From the NCBI RefSeq assembly GCF_001613385.1, contig NZ_BDCG01000003.1, positions 1 through 64,000 of the forward strand: DNA of 64,000 nt, in the 5' to 3' direction. Positions 50,161 through 59,382 of this stretch are shown one piece after another. Made by a program: the position numbers and the translations under genes. How positions within the stretch are numbered: position 1 is the stretch's first letter; every line of letters begins with the position of its first letter. The notes beneath the pieces were generated by a model. The model was not told the origin of the DNA, searched no databases, and worked only from the letters and a program-made list of their open reading frames with translations. Source of the DNA: Nocardia flavorosea NBRC 108225. GTDB taxonomy: Bacteria; Actinomycetota; Actinomycetes; Mycobacteriales; Mycobacteriaceae.

Positions 50161-52164
50161 CTACCAGATCTTGACCCGCTCTTCGGGGGCCAGGTACAGG
50201 GCGTCTTCGGGTTTCACCTCGAAGGCCTCGTGGAAGGCGTCGATATTGCGGACCACGGCGTTGCAACGGAACTCCGGCGGGGAATGCGGGTCCACGGCCA
50301 AGCGGCGCACGGCCTCCTCCGGGCGGGTTTTGGTCCGCCAGACCTGGGCCCAGCCGAAGAACACCCGCTGCAGGCCCGTCAGGCCGTCGATCACCGGCGG
50401 TTCCTCCCCGTTCAGGGAGATCCGGTAGGCCTGTAGCGCGATCGAGAGTCCACCCAGGTCACCGATGTTCTCGCCGATGGTGAACTCGCCGTTGACGGTG
50501 TGCTCGTCGGGTAGATCGGCGGGGGAGAGGATGTCGTACTGATCGATCAGCGCGCGGGTGCGTTTGCCGAATTCGGTCCGATCGGCATCGCTCCACCAAT
50601 CGACCATATTGCCGTCGCCGTCGTACTTCGCGCCCTGATCGTCGAAACCGTGCCCGATCTCGTGACCGATCACCGCGCCGATACCGCCGTAGTTGGCGGC
50701 GTCATCGGCGTTCATATCGAAGAACGGGGGTTGCAGTATGGCGGCCGGGAAGACGATCTCGTTCATGCCCGGGTTGTAGTAGGCGTTCACCGTCTGCGGT
50801 GTCATGAACCATTCGTCGCGGTCCACCGGGCCACCGAGCTTGTTCAGGTCCCGGTCGTGTTCGGCGGCGTACCCGCGGCGGTAGTTGCCCACCAGATCGG
50901 CCGGATCCACCGTGACGGCGGAATAGTCACGCCAGCGGTCCGGGTACCCGATCTTGGGGGTGAACTTGTCGAGTTTGGCCAGCGCGGCCTTGCGGGTGGC
51001 CGGGGTCATCCAGTCCAGTTCGGTGATATTGCGCCGGTAGGCCTCGCGCAGATTCTCCACCAGCCGGACCATGGCGGCCTTGGCTTCCGGCGGAAAATGC
51101 TCGGCGACATACAGTTTGCCGACCGCTTCGCCGAGCAGATCCTGCACCAGCGAAACCCCGCGCTTCCAGCGTTCGCGGTTCTCCTGCGCACCGGTCAGGG
51201 TGCGGCCGTAGAAATCGAAACTCTCCTCGACCAACGCCTCGGTGAGATACGGCGCGCGGGCCCGCAGCACCCGCCACTGCGCCCACAGCCGCCACTCCGC
51301 CAGCGGCACCGACTCCCAAGCCTGCGCGAAAGTGCGCAAGTAGTCGGGTTGGCGGACCACCAGCTCGGACAACAGCAGGGAGCCCTCGCCCGAAACGCCG
51401 GCGGCCAGCCCGTCGGCCCAGGCGCCCCAGTCGAACTCCGGATTCTGCTCGGCGAGTGTGGTGAAAGCCGTCAGGTTGTAGCCCAGTTCGGCGTCGCGGC
51501 GGCGCACTACATCCCAGTGTCCCGCGGCGAGCCGGCGTTCCAGTTCGAATACCCGGGTTCCCGCCGATTGCGCGTCGAGCAGTTCCGCGACCGCCGGGTC
51601 CGCGGCGGCCAGGGCGAACATCCGATCGATATGGGCGATATAGCGTTCCCGCACCTCGGCGTATTCGTCGGAGCGGTAGTAGGACTCGTCGGGCAGGCCG
51701 ATACCGGATTGGGTCGCATTGACGAGGTAACGCTGGGAATTCTTGTCGTCGGTATCGACATAGACTGCGACCGCGCCGGAAACGCCGGTCCGCTGCAAAC
51801 GGCCGATCAGCGCGGCGAACTCACCGCGGTCGGTGGCGGACGCCAGTGCGCGCAGTTCTTCGGCCACAGGCTTCAGGCCGGCCGCCTCGACGGCCTCGGT
51901 GTCCATGAAGGAGGCGTACAGGTCGGCGATCTTGCGGGCATCGCTGCCCGGCTCGCCCGCGGCGGTGCGGATGATCTCCTGCACATCCAGCTCCGCGCGG
52001 TCGTACAACGTGCGGAACGCACCGTCGACCGCCCGATCGGCCGGGATCTCGTACCCGGCCAGCCAGGCGCCGTTGACATGCGTGAACAGGTCGTCCTGCA
52101 CCCGGACGGCCGGGTCGAGATGGGTCAGATCGATACCGGAGGGGCTGGTCACGTCGGAAGTCAC
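50161..52164 (-). CDS. M13-family (neprilysin-like) zinc metallopeptidase
   Basis: A 667-residue M13 endopeptidase. The zinc motif is VIGHEIGHGFDDQG (His501, Glu502, His505), the third ligand Glu565 lies in GENIGDLGGLSIAL, and the substrate-binding motif is VNAYYNPGMNEIVFPAAIL. The C-terminus VKIW is typical. There is no signal peptide or membrane anchor at the chosen start, as in the mycobacterial relative Zmp1. Expected activity is cleavage of small peptides. It stands alone between terminators. Confidence 0.92.
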   Translation of the reverse strand: MTSDVTSPSGIDLTHLDPAVRVQDDLFTHVNGAWLAGYEIPADRAVDGAFRTLYDRAELDVQEIIRTAAGEPGSDARKIADLYASFMDTEAVEAAGLKPVAEELRALASATDRGEFAALIGRLQRTGVSGAVAVYVDTDDKNSQRYLVNATQSGIGLPDESYYRSDEYAEVRERYIAHIDRMFALAAADPAVAELLDAQSAGTRVFELERRLAAGHWDVVRRRDAELGYNLTAFTTLAEQNPEFDWGAWADGLAAGVSGEGSLLLSELVVRQPDYLRTFAQAWESVPLAEWRLWAQWRVLRARAPYLTEALVEESFDFYGRTLTGAQENRERWKRGVSLVQDLLGEAVGKLYVAEHFPPEAKAAMVRLVENLREAYRRNITELDWMTPATRKAALAKLDKFTPKIGYPDRWRDYSAVTVDPADLVGNYRRGYAAEHDRDLNKLGGPVDRDEWFMTPQTVNAYYNPGMNEIVFPAAILQPPFFDMNADDAANYGGIGAVIGHEIGHGFDDQGAKYDGDGNMVDWWSDADRTEFGKRTRALIDQYDILSPADLPDEHTVNGEFTIGENIGDLGGLSIALQAYRISLNGEEPPVIDGLTGLQRVFFGWAQVWRTKTRPEEAVRRLAVDPHSPPEFRCNAVVRNIDAFHEAFEVKPEDALYLAPEERVKIW

Positions 52165-52223
52165 ACAACCCAGTATGCCGGTGCCCGCCGTGGCGGGGTT
52201 GGATCTGCGAGCTGCCGGGCCGG

Positions 52224-52697
52224 TCAGTTCGTCGGCACGGGTGGTTCCATCGTCACCCCGAACCGGTCTTCGAGACGCTGGTTGAACTGATCCTCACACT
52301 GCGCGATCTGCTGCTGGTCATTTCCTGCGCGCGAGACGCAGTCGGTGAAATCCTTGCCGCCGGACTCCTCCCAGAAGTTCCAGAAGAACACGCCGAACAC
52401 GATCGCCGCGACAATCGCGACCACCCCCAGGATCAGGGCGACCACCGCCATCACGCCGCCACCACCGGTACCCCGGCGGACCTTCACGCCGGCGATCGCG
52501 CCGAGGATCACCGCGAGGAGACCGAACAGGATGCCACCGACGATCGTGCAGAAGCTGATCGCAGCCAGGATGCCGCAGACCAGGGCGGCGATCGCGAGCC
52601 CCTTGCTCTTGGGTGATTCCTGCCAGTATTGGGGTTGTTGTCCGGGCCCCGGGTACGGCTCCGGCGTGGGGTAGCCCGGGGGCGGTGGGTAGGTCAT
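52224..52697 (-). CDS. DUF4190-like small membrane protein
   Basis: A 157-residue protein with a Pro/Gly/Tyr-rich cytoplasmic start (MTYPPPPGYPTPEPYPGPGQ), two or three membrane segments (GLAIAALVCGILAAISFCTIVGGILFGLLAVILGAIAG and GGGVMAVVALILGVVAIVAAIVFGVFFW) and a short outer tail with two Cys. This is the pattern of actinobacterial DUF4190 proteins. The start is chosen for GAGGAGG just upstream. No function is known. Confidence 0.75.
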   Translation of the reverse strand: MTYPPPPGYPTPEPYPGPGQQPQYWQESPKSKGLAIAALVCGILAAISFCTIVGGILFGLLAVILGAIAGVKVRRGTGGGGVMAVVALILGVVAIVAAIVFGVFFWNFWEESGGKDFTDCVSRAGNDQQQIAQCEDQFNQRLEDRFGVTMEPPVPTN

Positions 52698-52925
52698 CGT
52701 TCCTCCTCGGCTGGCGGTCACGAGCACGGCGGTGCCGTTGCAACGACATCACGGAGTTCGCCCCACCATTGTCACGGGTCGTATCGGCGGCGGCGAGTTC
52801 CGCACCGGATTCCGCGTGGCCGGGCAAAGGCCGGATCGCCCGGCCGCAGCGTGGGCCGGGGTGCATAGCGACCGGTGCAGGGCCTGGTCACGCGTACACC
52901 GGAGCCGACACGGCAGGGGTGTGCC

Positions 52926-53705
52926 TCATCCCGCGCCGAGGCGGGCGTGCATTTCCCAGATCAACACTTCCGCCGGTTCAGCTGCCGTGAGCCGCTGGCC
53001 TCCGGAATGAGTGAGGCGTACGGCGTCGCCGGTGTCCAGCCGGCCCGCACCTTCCAGGTCCACGGCCCCGCGCGCGACGAAAACGTGCAGGTAAGGCGCG
53101 TCGGGGAGGTTCACGGAACGTTCGGTATCCGGGGACAGTTTCGCCACGTGCAAGGCCGAATGGCTGCTGTTGATGACGATAGCGGTGCGGTCGCGGTAGC
53201 GAGGCAGACCGGAGGCCACGGTGACCAGCCCGCCCGCGGCCAGTTCGTCGTCGATCTCGAGCTGCTGGTAGCCCGGTTCGATACCGGGTTCGTCGGGCAG
53301 CACCCACATCTGTACGAAATGTACCGGCTGCTCGTGTTCGGCGCGGCCGGGATCGACTCGCCAGGAATCGTTCTTCTCCGAATGCCGGATCCCGGTGCCG
53401 GCACTCATCCGCTGTGCCAGGCCCGGATAGATGACGCCGCTGTGCCCCAGCGAATCCTGATGGACCAGCGAACCCTCCAGAACCCAGGTCACGATCTCCA
53501 TATCCCGGTGCGGATGGGTATCGAAACCCTGACCGGGCAGGACGATATCGTCGTTGTTCACCATCAGCAGGCCGTGATGGGTGTTCTCGGGGTCGTAGTG
53601 CTCGCCGAAGGAGAACGAGTGTTTGGAATCGAGCCAGGATATCCGCGTTTTCATCCGGTCGCCGCCGCGATGGACATCGATATGCGAGGTGGGCGGTGTG
53701 GACAT
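52926..53705 (-). CDS. Pirin family protein
   Basis: A 259-residue bicupin of the pirin family. The N-terminal cupin has the metal-binding set GFDTHPHRDMEIVTWVLEG and later MSAGTGIRHSEKN, giving three His and one Glu. The second cupin is more divergent. Relatives bind Fe or act as quercetin 2,3-dioxygenases. AAGGAGG stands before the ATG; longer in-frame extensions upstream are rejected. Confidence 0.85.
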   Translation of the reverse strand: MSTPPTSHIDVHRGGDRMKTRISWLDSKHSFSFGEHYDPENTHHGLLMVNNDDIVLPGQGFDTHPHRDMEIVTWVLEGSLVHQDSLGHSGVIYPGLAQRMSAGTGIRHSEKNDSWRVDPGRAEHEQPVHFVQMWVLPDEPGIEPGYQQLEIDDELAAGGLVTVASGLPRYRDRTAIVINSSHSALHVAKLSPDTERSVNLPDAPYLHVFVARGAVDLEGAGRLDTGDAVRLTHSGGQRLTAAEPAEVLIWEMHARLGAG

Positions 53706-53899
53706 CACGCGCCTCCTTTCCGGCTCGGGCACAATTGTCTTTTCCGCAGGGACATCCGATACCCCGCTTCGTCGATTGTCCGCTCTCGGTATTTTACGCG
53801 AGCGACCCCCGGGTGAACGGCCGGTGAGCAGCGGCGGACGGTAATGGCGGTATGGCACGCGGTCGTCGAAAATGGATATACCGGACCGGGAGGTGAACG

Positions 53900-54400
53900 A
53901 TGCGACCCGAAGCACTAGCGCGGATCGAGCAGCGGCTTCGTGCCGGTGCACGCCGCGACGGTGTCACCGATCTGGTGGTCGGTGTCGCGGTGTTCCGTAA
54001 CGGGAAGCTCCTGGTGGTCCGGCGAGTGCCCGGTGCGGACCTCGGCGGAATGTATGAACTGCCGGGCGGGGGAGTGGAGAACGGGGAAACACTCGCCGAG
54101 AGCGCGGTGCGGGAACTCTTCGAGGAAACCGGGTTGGTGGCACGTTCGGTCACCGAATTCCTCGGCTGGTTCGACTACGCCACCCGGACGAAACCGAAGG
54201 TGCGCAAATTCAGTTTCCTGGCCGAAGCCGAACCGGGTGACGTAATCCTGGAACCCGACGAACACGACGCCTACGCCTGGATAGACGCCGCCGCGCTGGG
54301 CACCCTGCCCATGGCCCCGGATATGCGCGAGGCGGTGGATCTGCTGATCACCGAGGAGAGCGGACCGGCCGGAATACGTTCGGGTCCGCCGAACAGGTAG
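53900..54400 (+). CDS. Nudix hydrolase
   Basis: A 166-residue Nudix protein with a complete Nudix box, GGGVENGETLAESAVRELFEETGL (G-x5-E-x7-REUxEExGU). It should hydrolyse a nucleoside diphosphate linked to another group; the substrate is not evident. GGGAGGTG lies before the ATG. The stop is 10 bases before the following MFS gene, suggesting an operon. Confidence 0.85.
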   Translation: MRPEALARIEQRLRAGARRDGVTDLVVGVAVFRNGKLLVVRRVPGADLGGMYELPGGGVENGETLAESAVRELFEETGLVARSVTEFLGWFDYATRTKPKVRKFSFLAEAEPGDVILEPDEHDAYAWIDAAALGTLPMAPDMREAVDLLITEESGPAGIRSGPPNR

Positions 54401-54410
54401 CGTCGCGGCC

Positions 54411-55814
54411 GTGTCCACCGCTGCGCCCGAACCTGCCGCACCGGACCGGGTGGCCGATACGGGCGAGCGTAAACACGATCTGCGGGCGATCCGCGCCGCG
54501 ATCCGGGCGAGTCCCGGTGCGCTGCGCCTGACCCTGGTGCGGTTCACCAGCCAGTTCGGCGACGGAATGTTCCAGGCCGCGCTCTCCGGTGCAATCCTGT
54601 TCAACCCCGAACGCGAAACCGACCCACTCGCCGTCGCAGCCGGTTTCGCGGTGTTGCTACTGCCGTATTCGGTGATCGGCCCCTATGCGGGCGCCCTCCT
54701 GGACCGGTGGGACCGGCGGCTTGTGCTGCTGGTCGCCAATATCGTGCGGGGACTGCTGATCCTCGCGGTAACGCTGGGACTGCTGGCCGGTCTCAATGCG
54801 AGTCCGCTGTTGCTGCTGGCGTTGGCGGTGGTGGGGATCAGCCGGTTCACCGCGGCCGGTGTCTCGGCGGCGCTGCCCCGGGTGCTGGCGCACCAGTGGC
54901 TGGTGCCGGCCAACTCGCTACTGGCAACGGCGGGTTCGGCCTGTGCAGCAGTGGGGGCGGCCGCGGCGGTGGCGGTTATCGGAGCGATCGGGGCCGGCGA
55001 TACCGGCTCGGCGGCGGCGGTCGCGGTGAGCATGACCGGCTCGGTGGCCGGCGTACTGCTGGCCGCCGGATTCCGGCCGCGCGCCCTCGGGCCGGAAAGG
55101 CGGCCCGGCAGGACGGTGGGTGCGGTGCGCGCGGTGCTCACCGGGCTGCTGGTGGGGGCGCGGGCGGTACGCGGCTCGGTGGATGTATCCACTGCGATGA
55201 TCGGAATCGGCGCGCACCGCATCGTTTTCGGCGCCAATACGCTGATCATGGTTCTCGTGCTGCGGGAATCGCCGTCCGGTGCGACCACGGTCGAGGGTGG
55301 GCTTGTCGGTTTCGGGGTCGCGATCACCGCCACCGCCGCCGGTATGCTTTTCGCCGCGCTGCTGACCCCGTTGCTGATTCCCCGGCTGGGCCGGGCGCGC
55401 ACGGTTCTGCTGGGGTTGTCTTGCGCGATCGTCGTACAACTCGCCCTGGTACTACCGACCGCCCTGGCCGATTCCGCGGAGGCCACCCACCGCGCGCACC
55501 AATTGCTACTCGCCGGCGCGTTCCTGTTCGGCGTGGCCGGCCAGACCATCAAACTCACCGGTGATGCGGCCATGCAGATCGATATCGCCGACGACCGCCG
55601 CGGCCAGGTGTTCGCCCTGCAGGACACAGTCTTCAATATCGCGTTCGTACTGGCAGTCGCGGTGACGGCGGTGGTCGTCCCGGCGGACGGCAGGTCGGTC
55701 GCGGTGATCGCGATAGGCGCGGGGTGCTACGGCGCGGGCATCGTCGCCCTGCTGCTGAACAACCGCCGCGGTAAACGCAAAGCGGGCGCATCCCGGCCGG
55801 GATGCGCCCGCTGA
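54411..55814 (+). CDS. MFS transporter (probable drug-exporter type)
   Basis: A 467-residue MFS protein with about ten to twelve hydrophobic segments and a hydrophilic ~45-residue N-terminus. The loop between early segments reads GPYAGALLDRWDRRLVLL, a variant of the MFS G-x3-D-R-x-G-R motif. The layout resembles MFS_3-type exporters (enterobactin-exporter/macrolide-like). The start is GTG. The last 11 codons form one arm-plus-arm of a perfect 32-bp palindrome that likely terminates the transcript. Confidence 0.82.
   Translation: MSTAAPEPAAPDRVADTGERKHDLRAIRAAIRASPGALRLTLVRFTSQFGDGMFQAALSGAILFNPERETDPLAVAAGFAVLLLPYSVIGPYAGALLDRWDRRLVLLVANIVRGLLILAVTLGLLAGLNASPLLLLALAVVGISRFTAAGVSAALPRVLAHQWLVPANSLLATAGSACAAVGAAAAVAVIGAIGAGDTGSAAAVAVSMTGSVAGVLLAAGFRPRALGPERRPGRTVGAVRAVLTGLLVGARAVRGSVDVSTAMIGIGAHRIVFGANTLIMVLVLRESPSGATTVEGGLVGFGVAITATAAGMLFAALLTPLLIPRLGRARTVLLGLSCAIVVQLALVLPTALADSAEATHRAHQLLLAGAFLFGVAGQTIKLTGDAAMQIDIADDRRGQVFALQDTVFNIAFVLAVAVTAVVVPADGRSVAVIAIGAGCYGAGIVALLLNNRRGKRKAGASRPGCAR
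55781..55812. terminator. 32-bp perfect palindrome at the end of the MFS gene
   Basis: Arms 55781-55796 and 55797-55812 are exact inverse complements with no spacer, located inside the coding region up to the stop. It can terminate both the MFS gene and the convergent gene at 55833. Confidence 0.75.
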
Positions 55815-55832
55815 ATACGCGGTGGTCGACGA

Positions 55833-56441
55833 TCAGGGCTGACCGGTCGCGACGGCGGTCAGCGCGTCGATGAAGGGCTGACCACCCATCGCGGCGCCAC
55901 CGGCCAGGGCGCCGACCACCGTGCCCACCGGTCCGGTGACGATGCTGAAGATACCGAGCCCCAGCAGGCTGCCGATGAAACCACCGAGCACACCACCGGC
56001 GATCATGCCGATCAGGTTCTGATTGGCCTGGTCGAGGAAACGGTCGAAGGAGCTGATGTTCTTCAATTCGGCGATATCGGCCGGCGCGACGTCGGGCGTC
56101 AGCGTCAGGCTGCGGCCGTTGTCGGCGATCTCGTGACCGACCGGGATCGACCGGCCCGCCACCTCGAAGGTGAGCGGGACCTCGGTGACCTCCGCGCCGT
56201 CGGCGGCGATCAGGCTGATGGTGGCGCCGTTGTCGGTGACCACGAACGTGCCCGCGTCGACGGTGGTGGTCACCTCGCGCGCATCGCTGGAAAGCGTGCT
56301 CTGGTACTCGACGCCCTGCTGCTGCCCGACGGTCGTCACCCCCTCGGTCGCGGTGGCGGGCGCAGCATTCGCGGAACCGGCGGTGATACCGACGGCGGCG
56401 ACAGCCATGAATGCGACAGCACCGAACTTTCCGAATTTCAT
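55833..56441 (-). CDS. Secreted protein of unknown function
   Basis: A 202-residue protein with a clear signal peptide (MKFGKFGAVAFMAVAAVGITAGSANA, cleavage after ANA). A beta-rich middle part (VTTTVDAGTFVVTDNGATISLIAADGAEV) and a Gly/Ala-rich hydrophobic C-terminal segment (LIGMIAGGVLGGFIGSLLGLGIFSIVTGPVGTVVGALAGGAA) follow. The latter could insert in a membrane or mycomembrane. Proteins of this plan are frequent in Nocardia and no function is known. GGGGAGG precedes the ATG. Confidence 0.7.
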   Translation of the reverse strand: MKFGKFGAVAFMAVAAVGITAGSANAAPATATEGVTTVGQQQGVEYQSTLSSDAREVTTTVDAGTFVVTDNGATISLIAADGAEVTEVPLTFEVAGRSIPVGHEIADNGRSLTLTPDVAPADIAELKNISSFDRFLDQANQNLIGMIAGGVLGGFIGSLLGLGIFSIVTGPVGTVVGALAGGAAMGGQPFIDALTAVATGQP

Positions 56442-57060
56442 TTCGATCCTCCCCAGAATTCGGCCGCCCTGTGTTGGGCCGGCCGCGGCCAGACAGTACT
56501 ACGGGGCCGAGCGGATCCCGCAACTTCCGACCCGCTGTTCGAGGCGCGCTACGGGGCAACGGCTTCGAATTCTGCGTCCGCGAATTTGCCACCGAATAAC
56601 TTCACGGCCACCCACGCGGATCGGCCGAACACCGGGGAACAGGACAATGCAAGGTATTCGGGCCGAAAACACCGGCAGCGCGGCAATTGCGGGTAGTTCT
56701 CAACGATTCGCCGATACGCCGGAAATGACGCGGCGTCAACCGGAAGAAATTCGCATGCGCACGACCCGGTTCCCTACGAAGCCGAGTTTTTCTGTGAAAA
56801 GGATCACTCGCCGTACATTCGGGAGCCGGCGCATACACGCGACGCCGAAGACCGCCCGGGTATGCGAATTCCACACGCAAAAGTGCTACCGCGAGCGGCC
56901 GGCGCTCGCTTTCCGGCGTAGCCGCCGCAGCAGCAGCCGGAATCCGGCGACAAAGCGCATCGGAGGATTCCTCCACGACATTCGGATCCGGCAGAACTCG
57001 CAATCACCGGCCGGTCGAGCGTGTCGCGTGAACAATGGGGACAGGCGGAAGGAGGGCCGT
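56442..57060. other. Intergenic region, nothing recognised
   Basis: 619 bp between the secreted protein gene and pxpA. Frames here are Arg-rich and lack gene-like codon use, and no repeat or RNA gene was found. The pxp ribosome site (AAGGAGG) lies at its right end. Confidence 0.55.
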
Positions 57061-57813
57061 ATGGGACTCGATCTGAACAGCGACCTCGGCGAAGGGTTCG
57101 GGGCCTGGAGTATGGGCGATGATGCCGCCATGCTGGATATCGTCACCAGTGCGAATATCGCCTGTGGATTCCATGCCGGTGACCCTTCCATCCTGCGACG
57201 CACCTGTTCGCTGGCAGTGGAGAAGGGTGTGCGGATCGGCGCGCATATCGGCTACCGGGATCTTGCGGGTTTCGGACGGCGGGCCTTGGCCGTCGCCCCG
57301 GCGGAACTGCGGGACGAAACGCTCTACCAGATAGGCGCATTGGACGGTTTCGCGCGGGCCGCGGGGGACCGGGTGCGCTATGTGAAACCGCACGGAGCGC
57401 TGTACCACGCCGCGGCGGCCCAGCCGGCCCTCGCGGACGCCGTCGTCGCCGGGCTCCGCGAATACGACTCGGCACTGGTCCTGCTCGGTCCAGCGGGAAC
57501 TCATCTGCAGGAATCGGCGGCGCTCGCCGGTATCCGGTTCGTGAGCGAGGGGTTCGCCGATCGTGCCTACACCGCGACGGGCGGATTGACCCCGCGCGAA
57601 ACCCCCGGGGCGGTCCTGGATGCGGATATGGCACTCGCCCAGGCCGTGACGCTGGCCGAAACCGGGACGGCGCGAGTCGCGGGCGGCGGCACTGTCACGG
57701 TGTCGCCCGACAGTATCTGCGTACACGGCGATACCCCGGCGGCAGTGGAGATGGCGCGGCGGATCCGGGCCGCCCTCGACGACGCGGGGATCGCGGTAGC
57801 GTCGTTCACCTGA
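57061..57813 (+). CDS. pxpA: 5-oxoprolinase subunit A (LamB/YcsF)
   Basis: A 250-residue LamB/YcsF protein. Family hallmarks are LDLNSDLGEGFGAW, ANIACGFHAGDP, IGAHIGYRDLAGFGRR and YVKPHGALYH. With PxpB and PxpC it converts 5-oxo-L-proline and ATP to L-glutamate, removing a toxic by-product of glutamine and glutathione chemistry. AAGGAGGG lies before the ATG. It is the first gene of the three-gene operon. Confidence 0.92.
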   Translation: MGLDLNSDLGEGFGAWSMGDDAAMLDIVTSANIACGFHAGDPSILRRTCSLAVEKGVRIGAHIGYRDLAGFGRRALAVAPAELRDETLYQIGALDGFARAAGDRVRYVKPHGALYHAAAAQPALADAVVAGLREYDSALVLLGPAGTHLQESAALAGIRFVSEGFADRAYTATGGLTPRETPGAVLDADMALAQAVTLAETGTARVAGGGTVTVSPDSICVHGDTPAAVEMARRIRAALDDAGIAVASFT

Positions 57814-57827
57814 CGATCGGGAACGAG

Positions 57828-58517
57828 GTGAGTGCGCTGTCGTGGTCCCCGCGCAACCTGGACGAGACGGGTCCGATGCTACGGCCCGCCGGCGATCGGG
57901 CATACCTGTGCACGCCGGACCCGGATCGGGTCGCCGATCTCACCGCGGTGCTGCGCGACCGGTCGCTGCCCGGTGTCGTCGACCTGCTTCCCGCGGCGGA
58001 AACCGTTCTGGTGACCCTGGATTCGCCAGAGTCGGCGTATCGGCTGCGGCCGGAAATCGAGCGGCTGGCCGCCGCGGTGAACGAAGCCGTTCCCGGCAAT
58101 GTTTCCCGTGGAACATTGCCGCGCGGCGAACCCCTTCGGATTCCGGTCCATTACGACGGTCCGGATCTGCCCGGCGTAGCCGAGGCGCTCGGCTTACGTC
58201 CCGACCAGGTCGTCGCGGCGCATACCGGCACGGTCTGGCGGTGCTCTTTCGTCGGATTCGCACCGGGCTTCGGCTATCTGGAACCCCCGGACGCCCGGCT
58301 CGCTGTCGCACGGCGGCCGGTACCGCGCACCCGGATCCCGGCGGGTTCGGTGGCTCTGGCCGGCGGTTATTCGGCCGTGTACCCCCGGGAAAGCCCGGGC
58401 GGCTGGCAACTCATCGGCCGTACCGATCTGGTCATGTGGGATACCGAACGTGACCCGCCCGCGTTGATCCGGGCAGGCGGGCGCATCCGGTTCGTCGATG
58501 CGGCGGCCGGCCGATGA
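57828..58517 (+). CDS. pxpB: 5-oxoprolinase subunit B (KipI-like)
   Basis: A 229-residue KipI/PxpB protein. The C-terminal domain contains CSFVGFAPGFGYLE and GSVALAGGYSAVYPRESPGGWQLIGRTDL, the conserved family region; the N-terminal domain is less conserved. The start is GTG at 57828; an ATG at 57876 is a possible alternative. It overlaps pxpC by ATGA. Confidence 0.9.
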   Translation: MSALSWSPRNLDETGPMLRPAGDRAYLCTPDPDRVADLTAVLRDRSLPGVVDLLPAAETVLVTLDSPESAYRLRPEIERLAAAVNEAVPGNVSRGTLPRGEPLRIPVHYDGPDLPGVAEALGLRPDQVVAAHTGTVWRCSFVGFAPGFGYLEPPDARLAVARRPVPRTRIPAGSVALAGGYSAVYPRESPGGWQLIGRTDLVMWDTERDPPALIRAGGRIRFVDAAAGR

Positions 58518-59374
58518 TCGTGATCGAGGAGGTCGGTCCACCGGCCACCGTCCAGGATCTGGGCCGCCCGGGCTGGTTCGATTCCGGTGTCGGGCCGGCC
58601 GGAGCGGCCGACCGCGGCGCACTGCGGCTGGCGAACCGGCTGGTGGGAAACCCGGAGCACGCCGCCGGTATCGAGGTGCTGCTCGGTGGTCTGGTACTAC
58701 GCACCGAGGAACCGGCAACGGTCGCGGTCACCGGGGCGCCGGCGCCGGCAACCGTCGACGGGACTCCGGTCGGCCATGCCTGCGTGCTGTACCTGGAAGC
58801 GGGGCAGGTGCTGCGGCTGGGTTTCGCGCAGACCGGCCTGCGCAGCTACCTCGGGGTCCGCGGCGGCATCGATATCGCGCCGGTCCTGGGTTCACGCAGT
58901 TACGACACGCTTTCCGGGATCGGGCCGCCGCCGTTGCGCACCGGAACCCGGCTACCCACCGGTCCGCCACCGCGGAACTGGCCGACCATCGACCAGGCGC
59001 CGCAACCAGGATTCCCGGACCTGATGGAGATCCAGGCCCTGCCCGGCCCACGAGACGACTGGTTCACCGACCCCGCAGCGTTGTTCACCGGATATTGGAC
59101 AGTCGGTCAGGACACCGACCGCGTCGGCGCACGGCTGGATCGTGCCGGCGGGCCACCGCTGGAGCGGATCTCCACGGCGGAGCTGCCGACCGAGGGAGTG
59201 GCACTCGGGTCGGTGCAGGTGCCACCCGGCGGGCAACCGGTGGTCTTCCTCGCCGATCACCCGATCACCGGCGGTTATCCGGTGATCGCGGTGGTCCTGG
59301 ACGCCGATATCGATCTGTTGGCGCAGGCCCGGCCGGGTCAGCGGATACGGTTCCGCCGTACCGGGGCGATCTGA
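58514..59374 (+). CDS. pxpC: 5-oxoprolinase subunit C
   Basis: A 286-residue PxpC/KipA protein of the biotin-dependent carboxyltransferase-like family. It begins with VIEEVGPPATVQDLGRPGWFDSGV and has AADRGALRLANRLVGN, YLGVRGGIDIAPVLGSRS and HPITGGYPVIAVV. It is the last gene of the pxpABC operon and ends 9 bases before the convergent DUF4185 gene without a visible hairpin. Confidence 0.92.
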   Translation: MIVIEEVGPPATVQDLGRPGWFDSGVGPAGAADRGALRLANRLVGNPEHAAGIEVLLGGLVLRTEEPATVAVTGAPAPATVDGTPVGHACVLYLEAGQVLRLGFAQTGLRSYLGVRGGIDIAPVLGSRSYDTLSGIGPPPLRTGTRLPTGPPPRNWPTIDQAPQPGFPDLMEIQALPGPRDDWFTDPAALFTGYWTVGQDTDRVGARLDRAGGPPLERISTAELPTEGVALGSVQVPPGGQPVVFLADHPITGGYPVIAVVLDADIDLLAQARPGQRIRFRRTGAI

Positions 59375-59382
59375 GTGGCGGT

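Noticed and set aside
56602..57003. Several 60-135 codon frames in the gap before pxpA
   Set aside because: They overlap each other on both strands, are Arg-rich, and none has a ribosome site or recognisable domain.
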